This document shows positions 54,292 to 63,978 of a stretch of 64,000 bases of DNA, in pieces. The stretch is taken from NCBI RefSeq assembly GCF_014851765.1, contig NZ_JACVAI010000003.1, positions 1 to 64,000 on the forward strand, written 5' to 3'. A program made the position numbers and the translations under genes. The notes beneath the pieces were generated by a model. That model had not been told where the DNA came from. It ran no database searches and saw nothing but the letters and a program-made list of their open reading frames with translations. This DNA comes from Pseudomonas sp. PDM04. Its GTDB lineage: Bacteria > Pseudomonadota > Gammaproteobacteria > Pseudomonadales > Pseudomonadaceae. Positions within the stretch are counted from its first letter, which is position 1. Every line of letters begins with the position of its first letter.

Positions 54292-55729
54292 ACCCATCTC
54301 CGGCGTGCTGCCGTGACGGCAGGTTCTTGAACGCGGCCAATGCACGGGCGCGGGAGGCGCCGAGGTCGACGATCGGCGAAGGGTAGTCCGCCACCCCGAA
54401 CAGGCCGCCGAGGTTGGCCGGGTTGTGCACGTCCTTTCGACCCAGGCCCGCCAGCTCCGGGAGCCAGTGCTTGATGAACAGGCCTTCGCGGTCGAATTTT
54501 TCCGATTGGCTGAGCGGGTTGAATATCCTGAAGTAGGGCGCCGAATCGGTGCCGGTGGAGGCACTCCATTGCCAGCCGCCATTGTTCGCTGCGAGGTCGC
54601 CATCGATCAGGTGCCGCATGAAAAAACGTTCGCCTTCGCGCCAGTCGATCAGCAGGTTCTTGGTCAGGAACATCGCCACGACCATGCGTAAGCGGTTGTG
54701 CATCCAACCGGTTTCCAGCAGTTGGCGCATCGCCGCGTCGATGATCGGCAGTCCGGTGCGCGCTTGTTGCCAGGCCAGCAGCTCCTGCGGCGCCTTGCGC
54801 CAGGCCAGTGCCTCGGTTTCCGGGCGGAAGGCGCGGTGTCGCGAGACACGCGGATAACCCACCAGAATGTGTTTGTAGAACTCGCGCCACAGCAGTTCGT
54901 TGATCCAGGTGACTGCACCGACCTTGCCGCTTTCGAACTCGCCCTGGTTACTTTGCAAGGCGCCGTGCAGGCATTGGCGCGGGGAAATGACACCCGCCGC
55001 GAGGTAGGCCGAAAGCTGGCTGGTGCCGGGCTTGGCCGGAAAGTCACGCTCGCTCTGGTAGTAGTCGATCTGTGCATCGACGAAGGTGTCGAGGCGCCGC
55101 TGGGCTTCGTGCTCACCGGCGGGCCACAGGGCGCGCAGGGTCTCGCCGGGTGTCTCGAAACCTTCCACGGCGGCGGGAATGTCATCGCTGTCGATGTTCA
55201 ACTTCGATTGCGCCATCGGCGCGGTCACACGGTTGGGCAGCGAACGGTGCAGGCGCTCGTAACACACCTTGCGGAACTGACTGAACACTTGAAAGTAGGT
55301 GCCGGTTTTGGTCAGCACGGTGCCAGGCTTGAAGAGCAATTGGTCGAGATAGCTTTGCAAACCGATGCCGTGACGTTGCAGCAGGTCGGCCACTGCCGCG
55401 TCGCGACGACTTTCGTTGATGCCGTATTCCTCGTTGACGTGCACCGTCTGGATGCCCAACTGGCGGCACAGATCGAGCACGACCTGCGGCGCTTCATCCC
55501 AGCGAGCGGCCGTGCGGATCAGCAATGGAATGTTGAGTTCGCCAAGGGCCTTGCTCAACTCGCCGAGGTTGCGCAGCCAGAAATCCACCTTGCAAGGCGC
55601 GTCGTCATGGGTCAGCCATTGCTCAGGGCTCAGCAGATAGACCGCGACACACGGACCGCGTGCGGCGGCGGCCGAGAGGGCGGTGTTGTCATGTAGGCGC
55701 AAGTCACTGCGCAGCCAGATCAGTTGCAT
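54284..55729 (-). CDS. phrB: Deoxyribodipyrimidine photolyase
   Basis: A 481-residue class I CPD photolyase: blue light and FADH- repair cyclobutane pyrimidine dimers. The N-terminal antenna (folate) domain begins MQLIWLRSDLRLHDNTAL; the FAD-binding C-terminal domain has INELLWREFYKHIL, RTGLPIIDAAMRQLLETGWMHNRLRM and the NNGGWQWSASTGTD motif. In-frame ATGs at 55747 and 55762 exist; 55729 is the family start, but 55747 is also possible. It follows the MerR gene and precedes the NTF2-like gene, inside the light operon. Confidence 0.95.
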   Translation of the reverse strand: MQLIWLRSDLRLHDNTALSAAAARGPCVAVYLLSPEQWLTHDDAPCKVDFWLRNLGELSKALGELNIPLLIRTAARWDEAPQVVLDLCRQLGIQTVHVNEEYGINESRRDAAVADLLQRHGIGLQSYLDQLLFKPGTVLTKTGTYFQVFSQFRKVCYERLHRSLPNRVTAPMAQSKLNIDSDDIPAAVEGFETPGETLRALWPAGEHEAQRRLDTFVDAQIDYYQSERDFPAKPGTSQLSAYLAAGVISPRQCLHGALQSNQGEFESGKVGAVTWINELLWREFYKHILVGYPRVSRHRAFRPETEALAWRKAPQELLAWQQARTGLPIIDAAMRQLLETGWMHNRLRMVVAMFLTKNLLIDWREGERFFMRHLIDGDLAANNGGWQWSASTGTDSAPYFRIFNPLSQSEKFDREGLFIKHWLPELAGLGRKDVHNPANLGGLFGVADYPSPIVDLGASRARALAAFKNLPSRQHAGDGYE

Positions 55730-55748
55730 GGTGGTGTCTGCGCTCATC

Positions 55749-56690
55749 TTAGAAAAGCCCACGCTGAACCCATTGCCGATGCGCCGATAACGGGTCTTCG
55801 GCCAGGGACAAATCAGCGATCTCGGAGGTTTTTGCGGACAGCTCGGTGTGATGGATGCACACCGTGGGCCCGGCGATCATTTTTGGGCAATTGACGCCAT
55901 TCAACAGTTTCGGCAACTGCGACAGGTTGATCGCCATGCTGGAATACAACAGGACGCCTCGGGCTTGCAGGTGATCGACGGCCAGCGCCAGTTCGCCCGC
56001 CGGCAGCGGCCAGTCGAACACCTCCACCGCACAATCGGCGCTGCTGATCAGCCACGCGGTCAACCACAGGCCCGGTTCCAAGGGCCGGTCCGAATGATTG
56101 ATCAACAGCAGCGGTGTGCTGCGCAACTGGCGGTTGTTGTGGTAAACCCGCGCGCCGAACTTGCTGCGCAGCCAGGAATGAACGAACACCCGCTCCATCT
56201 GCGCGCCGAACTGCCCTTGCCAGCGCTGTTCCAGGTCGGCCAGCAACGGCATCAGCAGGTGTTCGCACAGGGTTTGCGGCGGGTACAACGCGATGGCCTG
56301 ATTGACGGTGTCATCCAGGCTGCGCTCGTTCAACTGCATGATTGCCTGCAACAGGGTATTGCGCAGCACCTGCCAGTCGTTCTCCACCGGGACGCTGGTC
56401 GTCTGGGGCGTGTCGAGCAAATGCTTGACCTGGCTGACGGCCACGCCGCGATTGAGCCAGGTGAGAATCGTCAGGATGCGTTGCACGTGCTCGGCATTGA
56501 ACAGCCGATGCCCCTTGGGTGTGCGTTGCGGCACGATCAGGCCATAGCGACGCTCCCAGGCGCGCAGCGTGATGGCGTTGACCCCGGTCTGCCGGGCGAC
56601 TTCGCGAATCGGCAGCCAGCCCTCGTCGAGGGCTTTTTTGAAGTCGGCGCCGAGGTCTTCGCCGGCACTGCTGTCAATGGCACTTTTCAT
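55749..56690 (-). CDS. MerR/LitR-type regulator lacking B12 ligands (PplR/class II LitR-like)
   Basis: A 313-residue regulator. Its MerR-type winged helix (residues ~26-92: LPIREVARQTGVNAITLRAWERRYG, PKGHRLF) is of the CarH/LitR kind. The C-terminal part has the B12-binding-domain fold length but lacks the DxHxxG cobalt-ligand motif, and the WxxxxxxxxxEH helix motif is W157...E166-R167. It therefore should not bind adenosyl-B12. P. putida class II LitR proteins (PplR1-3) are like this and work with LOV photoreceptors. The start shares one base with the upstream stop. It is encoded inside the operon it probably controls. Confidence 0.88.
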   Translation of the reverse strand: MKSAIDSSAGEDLGADFKKALDEGWLPIREVARQTGVNAITLRAWERRYGLIVPQRTPKGHRLFNAEHVQRILTILTWLNRGVAVSQVKHLLDTPQTTSVPVENDWQVLRNTLLQAIMQLNERSLDDTVNQAIALYPPQTLCEHLLMPLLADLEQRWQGQFGAQMERVFVHSWLRSKFGARVYHNNRQLRSTPLLLINHSDRPLEPGLWLTAWLISSADCAVEVFDWPLPAGELALAVDHLQARGVLLYSSMAINLSQLPKLLNGVNCPKMIAGPTVCIHHTELSAKTSEIADLSLAEDPLSAHRQWVQRGLF

Positions 56691-57649
56691 TAGATGGCGT
56701 TTCGCAGGCTGAGTTTTTCCGGGTGCGGTTGCAGGTACACCTGCTGCGCGATGTACGGATCCGGGTGTTGCCGAAAGTAGTGTTTGAGCAGCGTCAGCGG
56801 CACCACCAGCGGCACGATGCCGTGGCGGTACTGACCGATGACGTGCTGCATTTCCTGCTTGTCTTCAGCGCTGATGACCCGCTTGAGGTAGCCACTGAGG
56901 TGTTGCAGCACGTTGCTGTGGGTACGGCGCGTGGCGCATTGCTTCAACGCCGCCATCAACTCGCTGAAATAGCGTGGGCCGAGTTCTTCCGGATCGGTGT
57001 GGCCCATGTTGCCCAGCAGATTGCCCAGGGTTTTGTATTGCACCGGGTGATGGGCCATCAGCAGGTATTTGTAGCGCGAGTGGAAATCGATCAGTGCGCG
57101 TCGAGTCAGGCCATCCCGTCGCAACTGCTGCCAGTCGCTGTAGGCGAACACGCGGGTGAGGAAGTTTTCCCGCAGCACGGGGTCATTCAGCCGACCCGCT
57201 TCTTCCACCGGCAGGTCCGGGTGCCGGGCACAGAACGCCTGGGCATAAATGCCACGGCCGCCACCGTCGACCGGCGCGCCGTTGGCGTGATAGACCTTGA
57301 CCCGTTCCAGGCCGCACGACGGCGATTTCTGCATGAAGATGTAGCCGCAGATATCGTTCAGCTCGGCGGCCATCTTCTCGCCGTACTCGGCCAGCGGCCG
57401 GGTGACGTTCAGGTCGGGCTGGGTGGTGCCGACGGCTTCGGGTTGATCGGCGTGGCCCACCAGGCGAATCGGTTGCCGGGGGATGCCGAGCCCGATCGCC
57501 ACTTCCGGGCATACCGGCACGAAATCAAAGTACTCGGTGAGGGTGCGGCTGCACAGGTCCGACTGCTTGTGTCCGCCGTTGAAACGGACCTCGGCACCCA
57601 TCAGGCAGGCGCTGATGGCGATTTTTGGTTTCATGGCAGTGTCGGACAT
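56690..57649 (-). CDS. DUF523/DUF1722 (YbgA-type) protein
   Basis: A 319-residue protein joining an N-terminal DUF523 domain (ISACLMGAEVRFNGGHK, conserved Cys residues at VCPEV and SCGLER) with a C-terminal DUF1722/YbgA domain (from ~residue 185, with RYKYLLMAHHPVQYKTLG). E. coli has ybgA next to phr, so the link to photolyase is conserved across gammaproteobacteria. GAGGTG precedes the ATG at 57649. As first gene of the operon it lies just behind the two PplR-type boxes. Confidence 0.9.
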   Translation of the reverse strand: MSDTAMKPKIAISACLMGAEVRFNGGHKQSDLCSRTLTEYFDFVPVCPEVAIGLGIPRQPIRLVGHADQPEAVGTTQPDLNVTRPLAEYGEKMAAELNDICGYIFMQKSPSCGLERVKVYHANGAPVDGGGRGIYAQAFCARHPDLPVEEAGRLNDPVLRENFLTRVFAYSDWQQLRRDGLTRRALIDFHSRYKYLLMAHHPVQYKTLGNLLGNMGHTDPEELGPRYFSELMAALKQCATRRTHSNVLQHLSGYLKRVISAEDKQEMQHVIGQYRHGIVPLVVPLTLLKHYFRQHPDPYIAQQVYLQPHPEKLSLRNAI

Positions 57650-57671
57650 CGGAGCACCTCGAATCTAAACC

Positions 57672-57695
57672 TGTACAGATTGCTAAATCTGTACA
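57672..57695 (-). promoter_or_regulatory. PplR/LitR-type operator, box 1
   Basis: TGTACA, 12 bases, TGTACA: an exact fit to the P. putida PplR1 consensus TRTACA-N12-TGTAYA. It lies between the -10 element and the first gene, covering about +4 to +27. Confidence 0.85.
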
Positions 57696-57705
57696 ACATG
57701 ACTTC

Positions 57706-57733
57706 ATCATAGATTCAAAGGTGTACAAGTCAA
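57706..57733 (-). promoter_or_regulatory. Sigma70 promoter of the photolyase operon
   Basis: On the minus strand, -35 TTGACT (57733-57728), 16 bases, -10 TATGAT (57711-57706); both are close to consensus. The start would be near 57699, about 50 bases before the first ATG. Confidence 0.7.
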
Positions 57734-57745
57734 ATCATTTGTATA
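57722..57745 (-). promoter_or_regulatory. PplR/LitR-type operator, box 2
   Basis: TGTACA, 12 bases, TGTATA: again an exact fit to TRTACA-N12-TGTAYA. It overlaps the -35 element, the position expected for a repressor that blocks RNA polymerase. Confidence 0.85.
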
Positions 57746-57759
57746 GGTTTTAAGGGCCA

Positions 57760-57860
57760 TTGTGGGAGCGAGCCTGCTCGCGATGGTCGCAGGATCAACG
57801 CGGGTATTCGGACAGCCAGCGTTACTGTTGACGACGATCGCGAGCAGGCTCGCTCCCGCG
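57760..57860. repeat. REP inverted pair
   Basis: TGTGGGAGCGAGCC..GCTCGCGATGGTCG (57761-57789) and the inverted unit CGATCGCGAGC..GCTCGCTCCCGCG (57836-57860) lie between the Trp-rich gene and the photolyase-operon promoter. Confidence 0.88.
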
Positions 57861-57878
57861 GAAATTTCTCACCGGGAT

Positions 57879-59152
<1,274 letters not shown>

Positions 59153-59274
59153 TTAGCATTATCGTTCTGACAGCTTGGCCTATTGTTAAACACAGAGCCT
59201 GTCCGATATCAAAGATTCCCTGCTTATAAAAATAGACTAGTGATCAGGGTAAAACGCCACGCGAGGAAGATGTC

Positions 59275-60177
59275 ATGCACATATTGCTGACCGGCGGTAC
59301 TGGTTTGATAGGACGTCAACTCTGCCGACACTGGTTGAGTCAGGGGCATCGTTTGACCGTCTTGAGCCGCACGCCTGAAAAAGTCGCGAAAATCTGTGGT
59401 GCCGGTGTACGCGGTGTCGCGCTGCTCGAAGACCTCGGGCAAGAGCCTGTCGACGCAATCGTCAACCTCGCGGGTGCGCCGATTGCCGACCGACCCTGGA
59501 CATCCCGGCGCAAGGCCCTGCTCTGGAGCAGCCGGATTACCCTGACCGAAACCCTGCTGGCCTGGATGGAACAGCGTGAGCACAAACCGCAGGTGTTGAT
59601 CTCGGGGTCGGCGATCGGTTGGTACGGCGACGGGGGCGAGCGGGAGTTGACCGAAGACTCGGCACCGGTGATCGACGATTTCGCCAGCCAGTTGTGCATT
59701 GCCTGGGAGGAAACCGCACAGCGTGCCGAAGGGTTGGGAGTGCGGGTGGTGTTCATTCGGACCGGGCTGGTCCTGTCCGCCGAGGGCGGCTTTTTGTCGC
59801 GGCTGCTGCTGCCGTTCAAACTGGGGCTGGGCGGGCCTTTGGGCAATGGTCGGCAGTGGATGCCCTGGATCCATATCAAGGATGAAATCGGCCTGATTGA
59901 TTTTCTTCTGCATCAGAAAAGTGCCAGCGGTCCTTATAATGCCTGCGCGCCCAAACCGGTGCGCAATCGTGAGTTCGCCAAGACGTTGGGCAGCGTGCTG
60001 CACCGACCGGCGTTCATGCCGATGCCGGCGCTGGCGTTGAAAGTCGGCCTGGGCGAATTGTCATCGTTGTTGCTGGGCGGCCAGAAGGCCTTGCCGGCTC
60101 GCTTGCTGGAAGCGGGCTACACCTTTGAGTTCACTGATCTGCGCGCGGCTCTGGACGACTTGTCCAGCCGCCTTTGA
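59275..60177 (+). CDS. YfcH-type NAD(P)-binding epimerase (TIGR01777)
   Basis: A 300-residue SDR-like epimerase with the N-terminal [12 protein letters not shown] (6-17) and a C-terminal DUF1731 helix bundle, as in the YfcH family. The reaction is unknown. AGGAAG precedes the ATG at 59275. The next gene hemH follows after 13 bases, so the two form an operon. Confidence 0.9.
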   Translation: MHILLTGGTGLIGRQLCRHWLSQGHRLTVLSRTPEKVAKICGAGVRGVALLEDLGQEPVDAIVNLAGAPIADRPWTSRRKALLWSSRITLTETLLAWMEQREHKPQVLISGSAIGWYGDGGERELTEDSAPVIDDFASQLCIAWEETAQRAEGLGVRVVFIRTGLVLSAEGGFLSRLLLPFKLGLGGPLGNGRQWMPWIHIKDEIGLIDFLLHQKSASGPYNACAPKPVRNREFAKTLGSVLHRPAFMPMPALALKVGLGELSSLLLGGQKALPARLLEAGYTFEFTDLRAALDDLSSRL

Positions 60178-60190
60178 AATAGGAAGTTGC

Positions 60191-61216
60191 ATGACCGATC
60201 ACGCGTTGCTCCTGGTCAACCTGGGTTCGCCGGCCTCCACCTCGGTGGCGGATGTGCGCAGCTACCTCAATCAATTTCTGATGGACCCCTATGTGATCGA
60301 CCTGCCATGGCCGGTGCGACGCCTGCTGGTTTCGCTGATCCTGATCAAGCGCCCGGAGCAGTCGGCTCACGCCTACGCCTCGATCTGGTGGGAGGAGGGT
60401 TCGCCGCTGGTGGTGCTCAGTCGTCGCTTGCAGCAGGCCATGAGCACCCAGTGGCATCATGGGCCGGTGGAGCTGGCGATGCGCTACGGCGAACCCTCGA
60501 TTGAAACGAAACTGGTGCAGCTCGCTGCCCAGGGGCACAAGCGCGTGACCCTCGCGCCGCTTTATCCCCAGTTCGCCGACAGCACGACGACCACGGTGAT
60601 CGAGGAAGCCAGGCGCGTCGTGCGCGAAAAGAAGCTCGACCTGCAGTTCTCGATCCTCGAGCCGTTTTATGATCAACCCGAATACATCGATGCGCTGGTG
60701 GCCAGTGCCACGCCGCACCTGGAGCAGGATTACGATCACCTGCTATTGAGTTTCCATGGGTTGCCGGAGCGGCACCTCACCAAGCTGGACCCGACCGGTC
60801 AGCATTGCCTGAAGAATCAGGATTGCTGCCGCAATGCTTCGCCGCAGGTGTTGGCCACCTGTTATCGCGCGCAATGCCTGCGCACGGCGGCAGCGTTCGC
60901 CAAGGGCATGGGCTTGCCGGAGGACAAGTGGTCCGTGTCGTTCCAATCGCGCCTGGGGCGGGCGAAATGGATCGAACCCTACACCGAGGCCCGCCTGGAT
61001 GAACTGGCCAAAAGCGGCGTGAAGAAAGTGCTGGTGATGTGCCCGGCGTTCGTTGCCGATTGCATCGAGACCCTGGAAGAGATCGGCGATCGTGGCAAGG
61101 AGCAGTTCCGCGAGGCGGGTGGAGAGGAATTAGTGCTGGTGCCGTGCCTCAACGATGATCCGCAGTGGGCGCGGGCGTTGAACACGCTGTGCGAAAGGGC
61201 GCCGTTGGCGCTTTAG
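60191..61216 (+). CDS. hemH: Ferrochelatase
   Basis: A 341-residue enzyme inserting Fe(II) into protoporphyrin IX, the last step of haem synthesis. The catalytic His is in [10 protein letters not shown] (near residue 195), and the conserved [15 protein letters not shown] and [15 protein letters not shown] motifs are present. A Cys-rich stretch ([10 protein letters not shown]...TCYRAQ, ~211-235) is notable. The start at 60191 follows AGGA; the longer frame to 60125 overlaps the upstream gene. Its co-operon with the YfcH gene suggests light-linked control. Confidence 0.95.
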   Translation: MTDHALLLVNLGSPASTSVADVRSYLNQFLMDPYVIDLPWPVRRLLVSLILIKRPEQSAHAYASIWWEEGSPLVVLSRRLQQAMSTQWHHGPVELAMRYGEPSIETKLVQLAAQGHKRVTLAPLYPQFADSTTTTVIEEARRVVREKKLDLQFSILEPFYDQPEYIDALVASATPHLEQDYDHLLLSFHGLPERHLTKLDPTGQHCLKNQDCCRNASPQVLATCYRAQCLRTAAAFAKGMGLPEDKWSVSFQSRLGRAKWIEPYTEARLDELAKSGVKKVLVMCPAFVADCIETLEEIGDRGKEQFREAGGEELVLVPCLNDDPQWARALNTLCERAPLAL

Positions 61217-61238
61217 AGGCTTGGTCGATCGCTGCCCG

Positions 61239-61307
61239 GAGCAAGCCCGCTCCCCCATTGGATGTGTGATGCTACGGATCCAGTGTGGGAGCGAGCCTGC
61301 TCGCGAT
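61239..61307. repeat. REP element with degenerate partner
   Basis: One full REP (TGTGGGAGCGAGCC..GCTCGCGATAG, 61283-61307) follows a degraded inverted unit (61239-61256). It lies between the convergent hemH and uraA genes. Confidence 0.8.
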
Positions 61308-61339
61308 AGCGACGTCAGTCACAGCAAATACTTGCAGCC

Positions 61340-62614
61340 TTACAACAAAGGCTCATCCGCCTTCTTGTTCTTCCAGCCGTCATTGCCCGGCAAAATCAGG
61401 TTCAGCCCGATCGCCACCACCGCGCACAGCGCGATGCCTTTGAGGCCAAAGTCGTCCGGGCCGGTGCCGGTGCCGACCAGCACGCCGCCAATCCCGAACA
61501 CCAGCGTGACCGAGACAATCACCAGGTTGCGCGCCTCGCCCAGGTCGATCTTGTGGCGAATCAGCGTGTTCATGCCCACTGCCGCAATTGAGCCGAACAA
61601 CAGGCACAGGATTCCGCCCATCACCGGCACCGGAATGCTTTGCAGCAACGCGCCGAATTTGCCGATGAACGCCAGGCTGATGGCGAAGATCGCCGCCCAG
61701 GTCATGATTTTCGGGTTGTAGTTCTTGGTCAGCATCACTGCGCCGGTCACTTCGGCATAGGTGGTGTTGGGTGGGCCGCCGAACAGACCGGCTGCGGTGG
61801 TGGCAATGCCGTCGCCGAACAGCGTGCGGTGCAGGCCGGGTTTCTTCAGGTAGTCGCGACCGGTCACGCTGCCGACGGCAATCACCCCGCCGATGTGCTC
61901 GATGGCTGGCGCCAGTGCCACCGGTACGATGAACAGGATCGCCTGCCAGTTGAACTCCGGCGCAGTGAAGGCCGGAATGGCGAACCACGGTGCGGCGGCG
62001 ATCCTGGCGGTGTCGACGACGCCGAAATAGAACGACATGGCGAAGCCCACCAGCACGCCGGAAATGATCGGCACCAGGCGGAAAATGCCCTTGCCGAACA
62101 CCGCGACGACCAGGGTGGTCAGCAGCGCCGGCATCGAGATCAGCATCGCGGTCTGGTAGTGGATCAGCTCGGTGCCGTCCCCCGCCTTGCCCATCGCCAT
62201 GTTGGCGGCGATCGGAGCCATGGCCAGGCCGATGGAGATGATCACCGGGCCAATCACCACCGGCGGCAGCAACCGGTCAATAAAGCCGGTGCCCTTGATC
62301 TTCACGGCCAGGCCGAGGAAGGTGTAGACGAAACCCGCCGCCATCACGCCGCCCATGGTCGCCGCGAGCCCGAACTGGCCCTTGGCGAGAATGATCGGGG
62401 TAATGAAGGCGAAGCTCGATGCCAGGAATACCGGCACCTGGCGTCCGGTGACGACCTGAAACAGGATCGTCCCCAGGCCCGCGGTGAACAGCGCCACGTT
62501 GGGGTCGAGGCCGGTAATCAGCGGCATCAACACCAGGGCGCCAAACGCCACGAACAGCATCTGGGCGCCGGACAGCACCGTGCGCCAGAGCGGATCGTTG
62601 AACTCCTGCTGCAT
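61340..62614 (-). CDS. uraA: Uracil permease (NCS2 family)
   Basis: A 424-residue NCS2 nucleobase:H+ symporter with about fourteen hydrophobic segments, the N-terminal DPNVALFTAGLGTI, and the substrate motif APAIEHIGGVIAVG near residue 240, with GGPPNTTYAE. It sits 2 bases downstream of upp and imports uracil for Upp to salvage. Confidence 0.94.
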   Translation of the reverse strand: MQQEFNDPLWRTVLSGAQMLFVAFGALVLMPLITGLDPNVALFTAGLGTILFQVVTGRQVPVFLASSFAFITPIILAKGQFGLAATMGGVMAAGFVYTFLGLAVKIKGTGFIDRLLPPVVIGPVIISIGLAMAPIAANMAMGKAGDGTELIHYQTAMLISMPALLTTLVVAVFGKGIFRLVPIISGVLVGFAMSFYFGVVDTARIAAAPWFAIPAFTAPEFNWQAILFIVPVALAPAIEHIGGVIAVGSVTGRDYLKKPGLHRTLFGDGIATTAAGLFGGPPNTTYAEVTGAVMLTKNYNPKIMTWAAIFAISLAFIGKFGALLQSIPVPVMGGILCLLFGSIAAVGMNTLIRHKIDLGEARNLVIVSVTLVFGIGGVLVGTGTGPDDFGLKGIALCAVVAIGLNLILPGNDGWKNKKADEPLL

Positions 62615-62616
62615 GG

Positions 62617-63255
62617 TTACGCGTCCTTCTGCTTGGTGCCGAAGATCTTGTCGCCGGCATCGCCCAGGCCAGGAATGATGTAGCCATGTTCGTTGAGCTT
62701 CTGGTCAATCGAGGCGGTGTAGATGGTCACGTCCGGGTGAGCCTTCTCGACAGCGGCGATGCCTTCGGGCGCCGCGACCAGGACCATGGCGCGGATGTCA
62801 CGGCAACCGGCCTTTTTCAGCAGGTCGATGGTGGCGACCATGGAGCTGCCGGTGGCGAGCATCGGGTCGATGATCATCGCCAGGCGTTCGTCGATTTCCG
62901 GAACCAGTTTTTCCAGATAGGTGTGGGCCTGCAGCGTCTCCTCGTTGCGGGCCACGCCCACGGCACTGACCTTGGCGCCCGGAATCAGGCTGAGCACGCC
63001 TTCGAGCATGCCGATACCGGCGCGCAGGATCGGCACGACGGTGATTTTCTTGCCGGCGATTTTCTCCACCGACACGGTGCCGCACCAACCTGGAATATCG
63101 TAGGTTTCCAGCGGCAGGTCCTTGGTGGCTTCATAGGTCAGCAGGGCGCCGACTTCCTGGGCGAGTTCGCGAAAATTCTTGGTGCTGATGTCTGCGCGGC
63201 GCATCAGGCCGAGTTTATGACGGATCAGCGGATGGCGGATCTCGAGGATGGGCAT
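62617..63255 (-). CDS. upp: Uracil phosphoribosyltransferase
   Basis: A 212-residue enzyme joining uracil and PRPP to UMP. The PRPP loop [17 protein letters not shown] (near residue 130) and the C-terminal uracil site [13 protein letters not shown] are conserved. The ATG at 63255 ([16 protein letters not shown]) is the usual start; the longer frame to 63279 is not needed. It is in operon with uraA and divergent from the hypoxanthine-type phosphoribosyltransferase. Confidence 0.95.
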   Translation of the reverse strand: MPILEIRHPLIRHKLGLMRRADISTKNFRELAQEVGALLTYEATKDLPLETYDIPGWCGTVSVEKIAGKKITVVPILRAGIGMLEGVLSLIPGAKVSAVGVARNEETLQAHTYLEKLVPEIDERLAMIIDPMLATGSSMVATIDLLKKAGCRDIRAMVLVAAPEGIAAVEKAHPDVTIYTASIDQKLNEHGYIIPGLGDAGDKIFGTKQKDA

Positions 63256-63417
63256 GGGAAAGGCTCCGGCGGCGGGCAAAAAAACCGGCCTAGATTAATC
63301 TATCCGAGGGTGTTGTCCTATAGACATAGAGTACGTTAGTCCACAAACGCTTGATCTGACCTCGCGGGATGCGTACCTTTGCCCGCTTTTCCTGAACCGC
63401 CACCCTTGGAGAGCGCC

Positions 63418-63975
63418 ATGTCCGCTGATCTCGAGCATATCCGTCAAATCATGCGAGAGGCTGACTGCCTGTACACCGAAGCTGAAGTCGAGGCGGCCAT
63501 CGCCCGCGTGGGTGCGCACATCAATGAGCAACTGGCCGACAGCAACCCGGTGGTGTTCTGTGTGATGAACGGCGGTCTGATTTTCGCCGGCAAGCTGCTC
63601 ACCCACCTGCAATTCCCGCTGGAAGCGTCCTACCTGCACGCCACCCGCTATCGCAATGAAACCAGCGGCGGCGATTTGTTCTGGAAAGCCAAGCCGGAAG
63701 TGTCGTTCATCGACCGCGATGTGCTGATCATCGACGACATCCTCGACGAAGGTCACACCCTGGGCGCGATCATCGACTTCTGCAAACACGCCGGTGCGCG
63801 CAAGGTGCACACCGCCGTGCTGATCGACAAGGACCACGACCGCAAGGCGCGTCCGGACCTGAAAGCCGATTTCGTCGGCCTGCCGTGCATCGACCGCTAC
63901 ATCTTCGGCTATGGCATGGACTACAAGGGCTACTGGCGCAACGCCAACGGGATTTTTGCCGTTAAAGGAATGTAA
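63418..63975 (+). CDS. hpt: Hypoxanthine-guanine phosphoribosyltransferase
   Basis: A 185-residue purine phosphoribosyltransferase with the PRPP loop VLIIDDILDEGHTLGAII (near residue 105) and a GRID-type VMNGGLIFAGKLL hood segment. It salvages hypoxanthine or guanine. GGAG precedes the ATG at 63418. It is transcribed away from upp across a 162-base gap that must hold both promoters. Confidence 0.9.
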   Translation: MSADLEHIRQIMREADCLYTEAEVEAAIARVGAHINEQLADSNPVVFCVMNGGLIFAGKLLTHLQFPLEASYLHATRYRNETSGGDLFWKAKPEVSFIDRDVLIIDDILDEGHTLGAIIDFCKHAGARKVHTAVLIDKDHDRKARPDLKADFVGLPCIDRYIFGYGMDYKGYWRNANGIFAVKGM

Positions 63976-63978
63976 GCC

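Noticed and set aside
56690..57649. The regulator upstream as a B12-dependent CarH photoreceptor
   Set aside because: The MerR protein next to this gene lacks the cobalt-ligand motif, so direct B12 sensing is unlikely.
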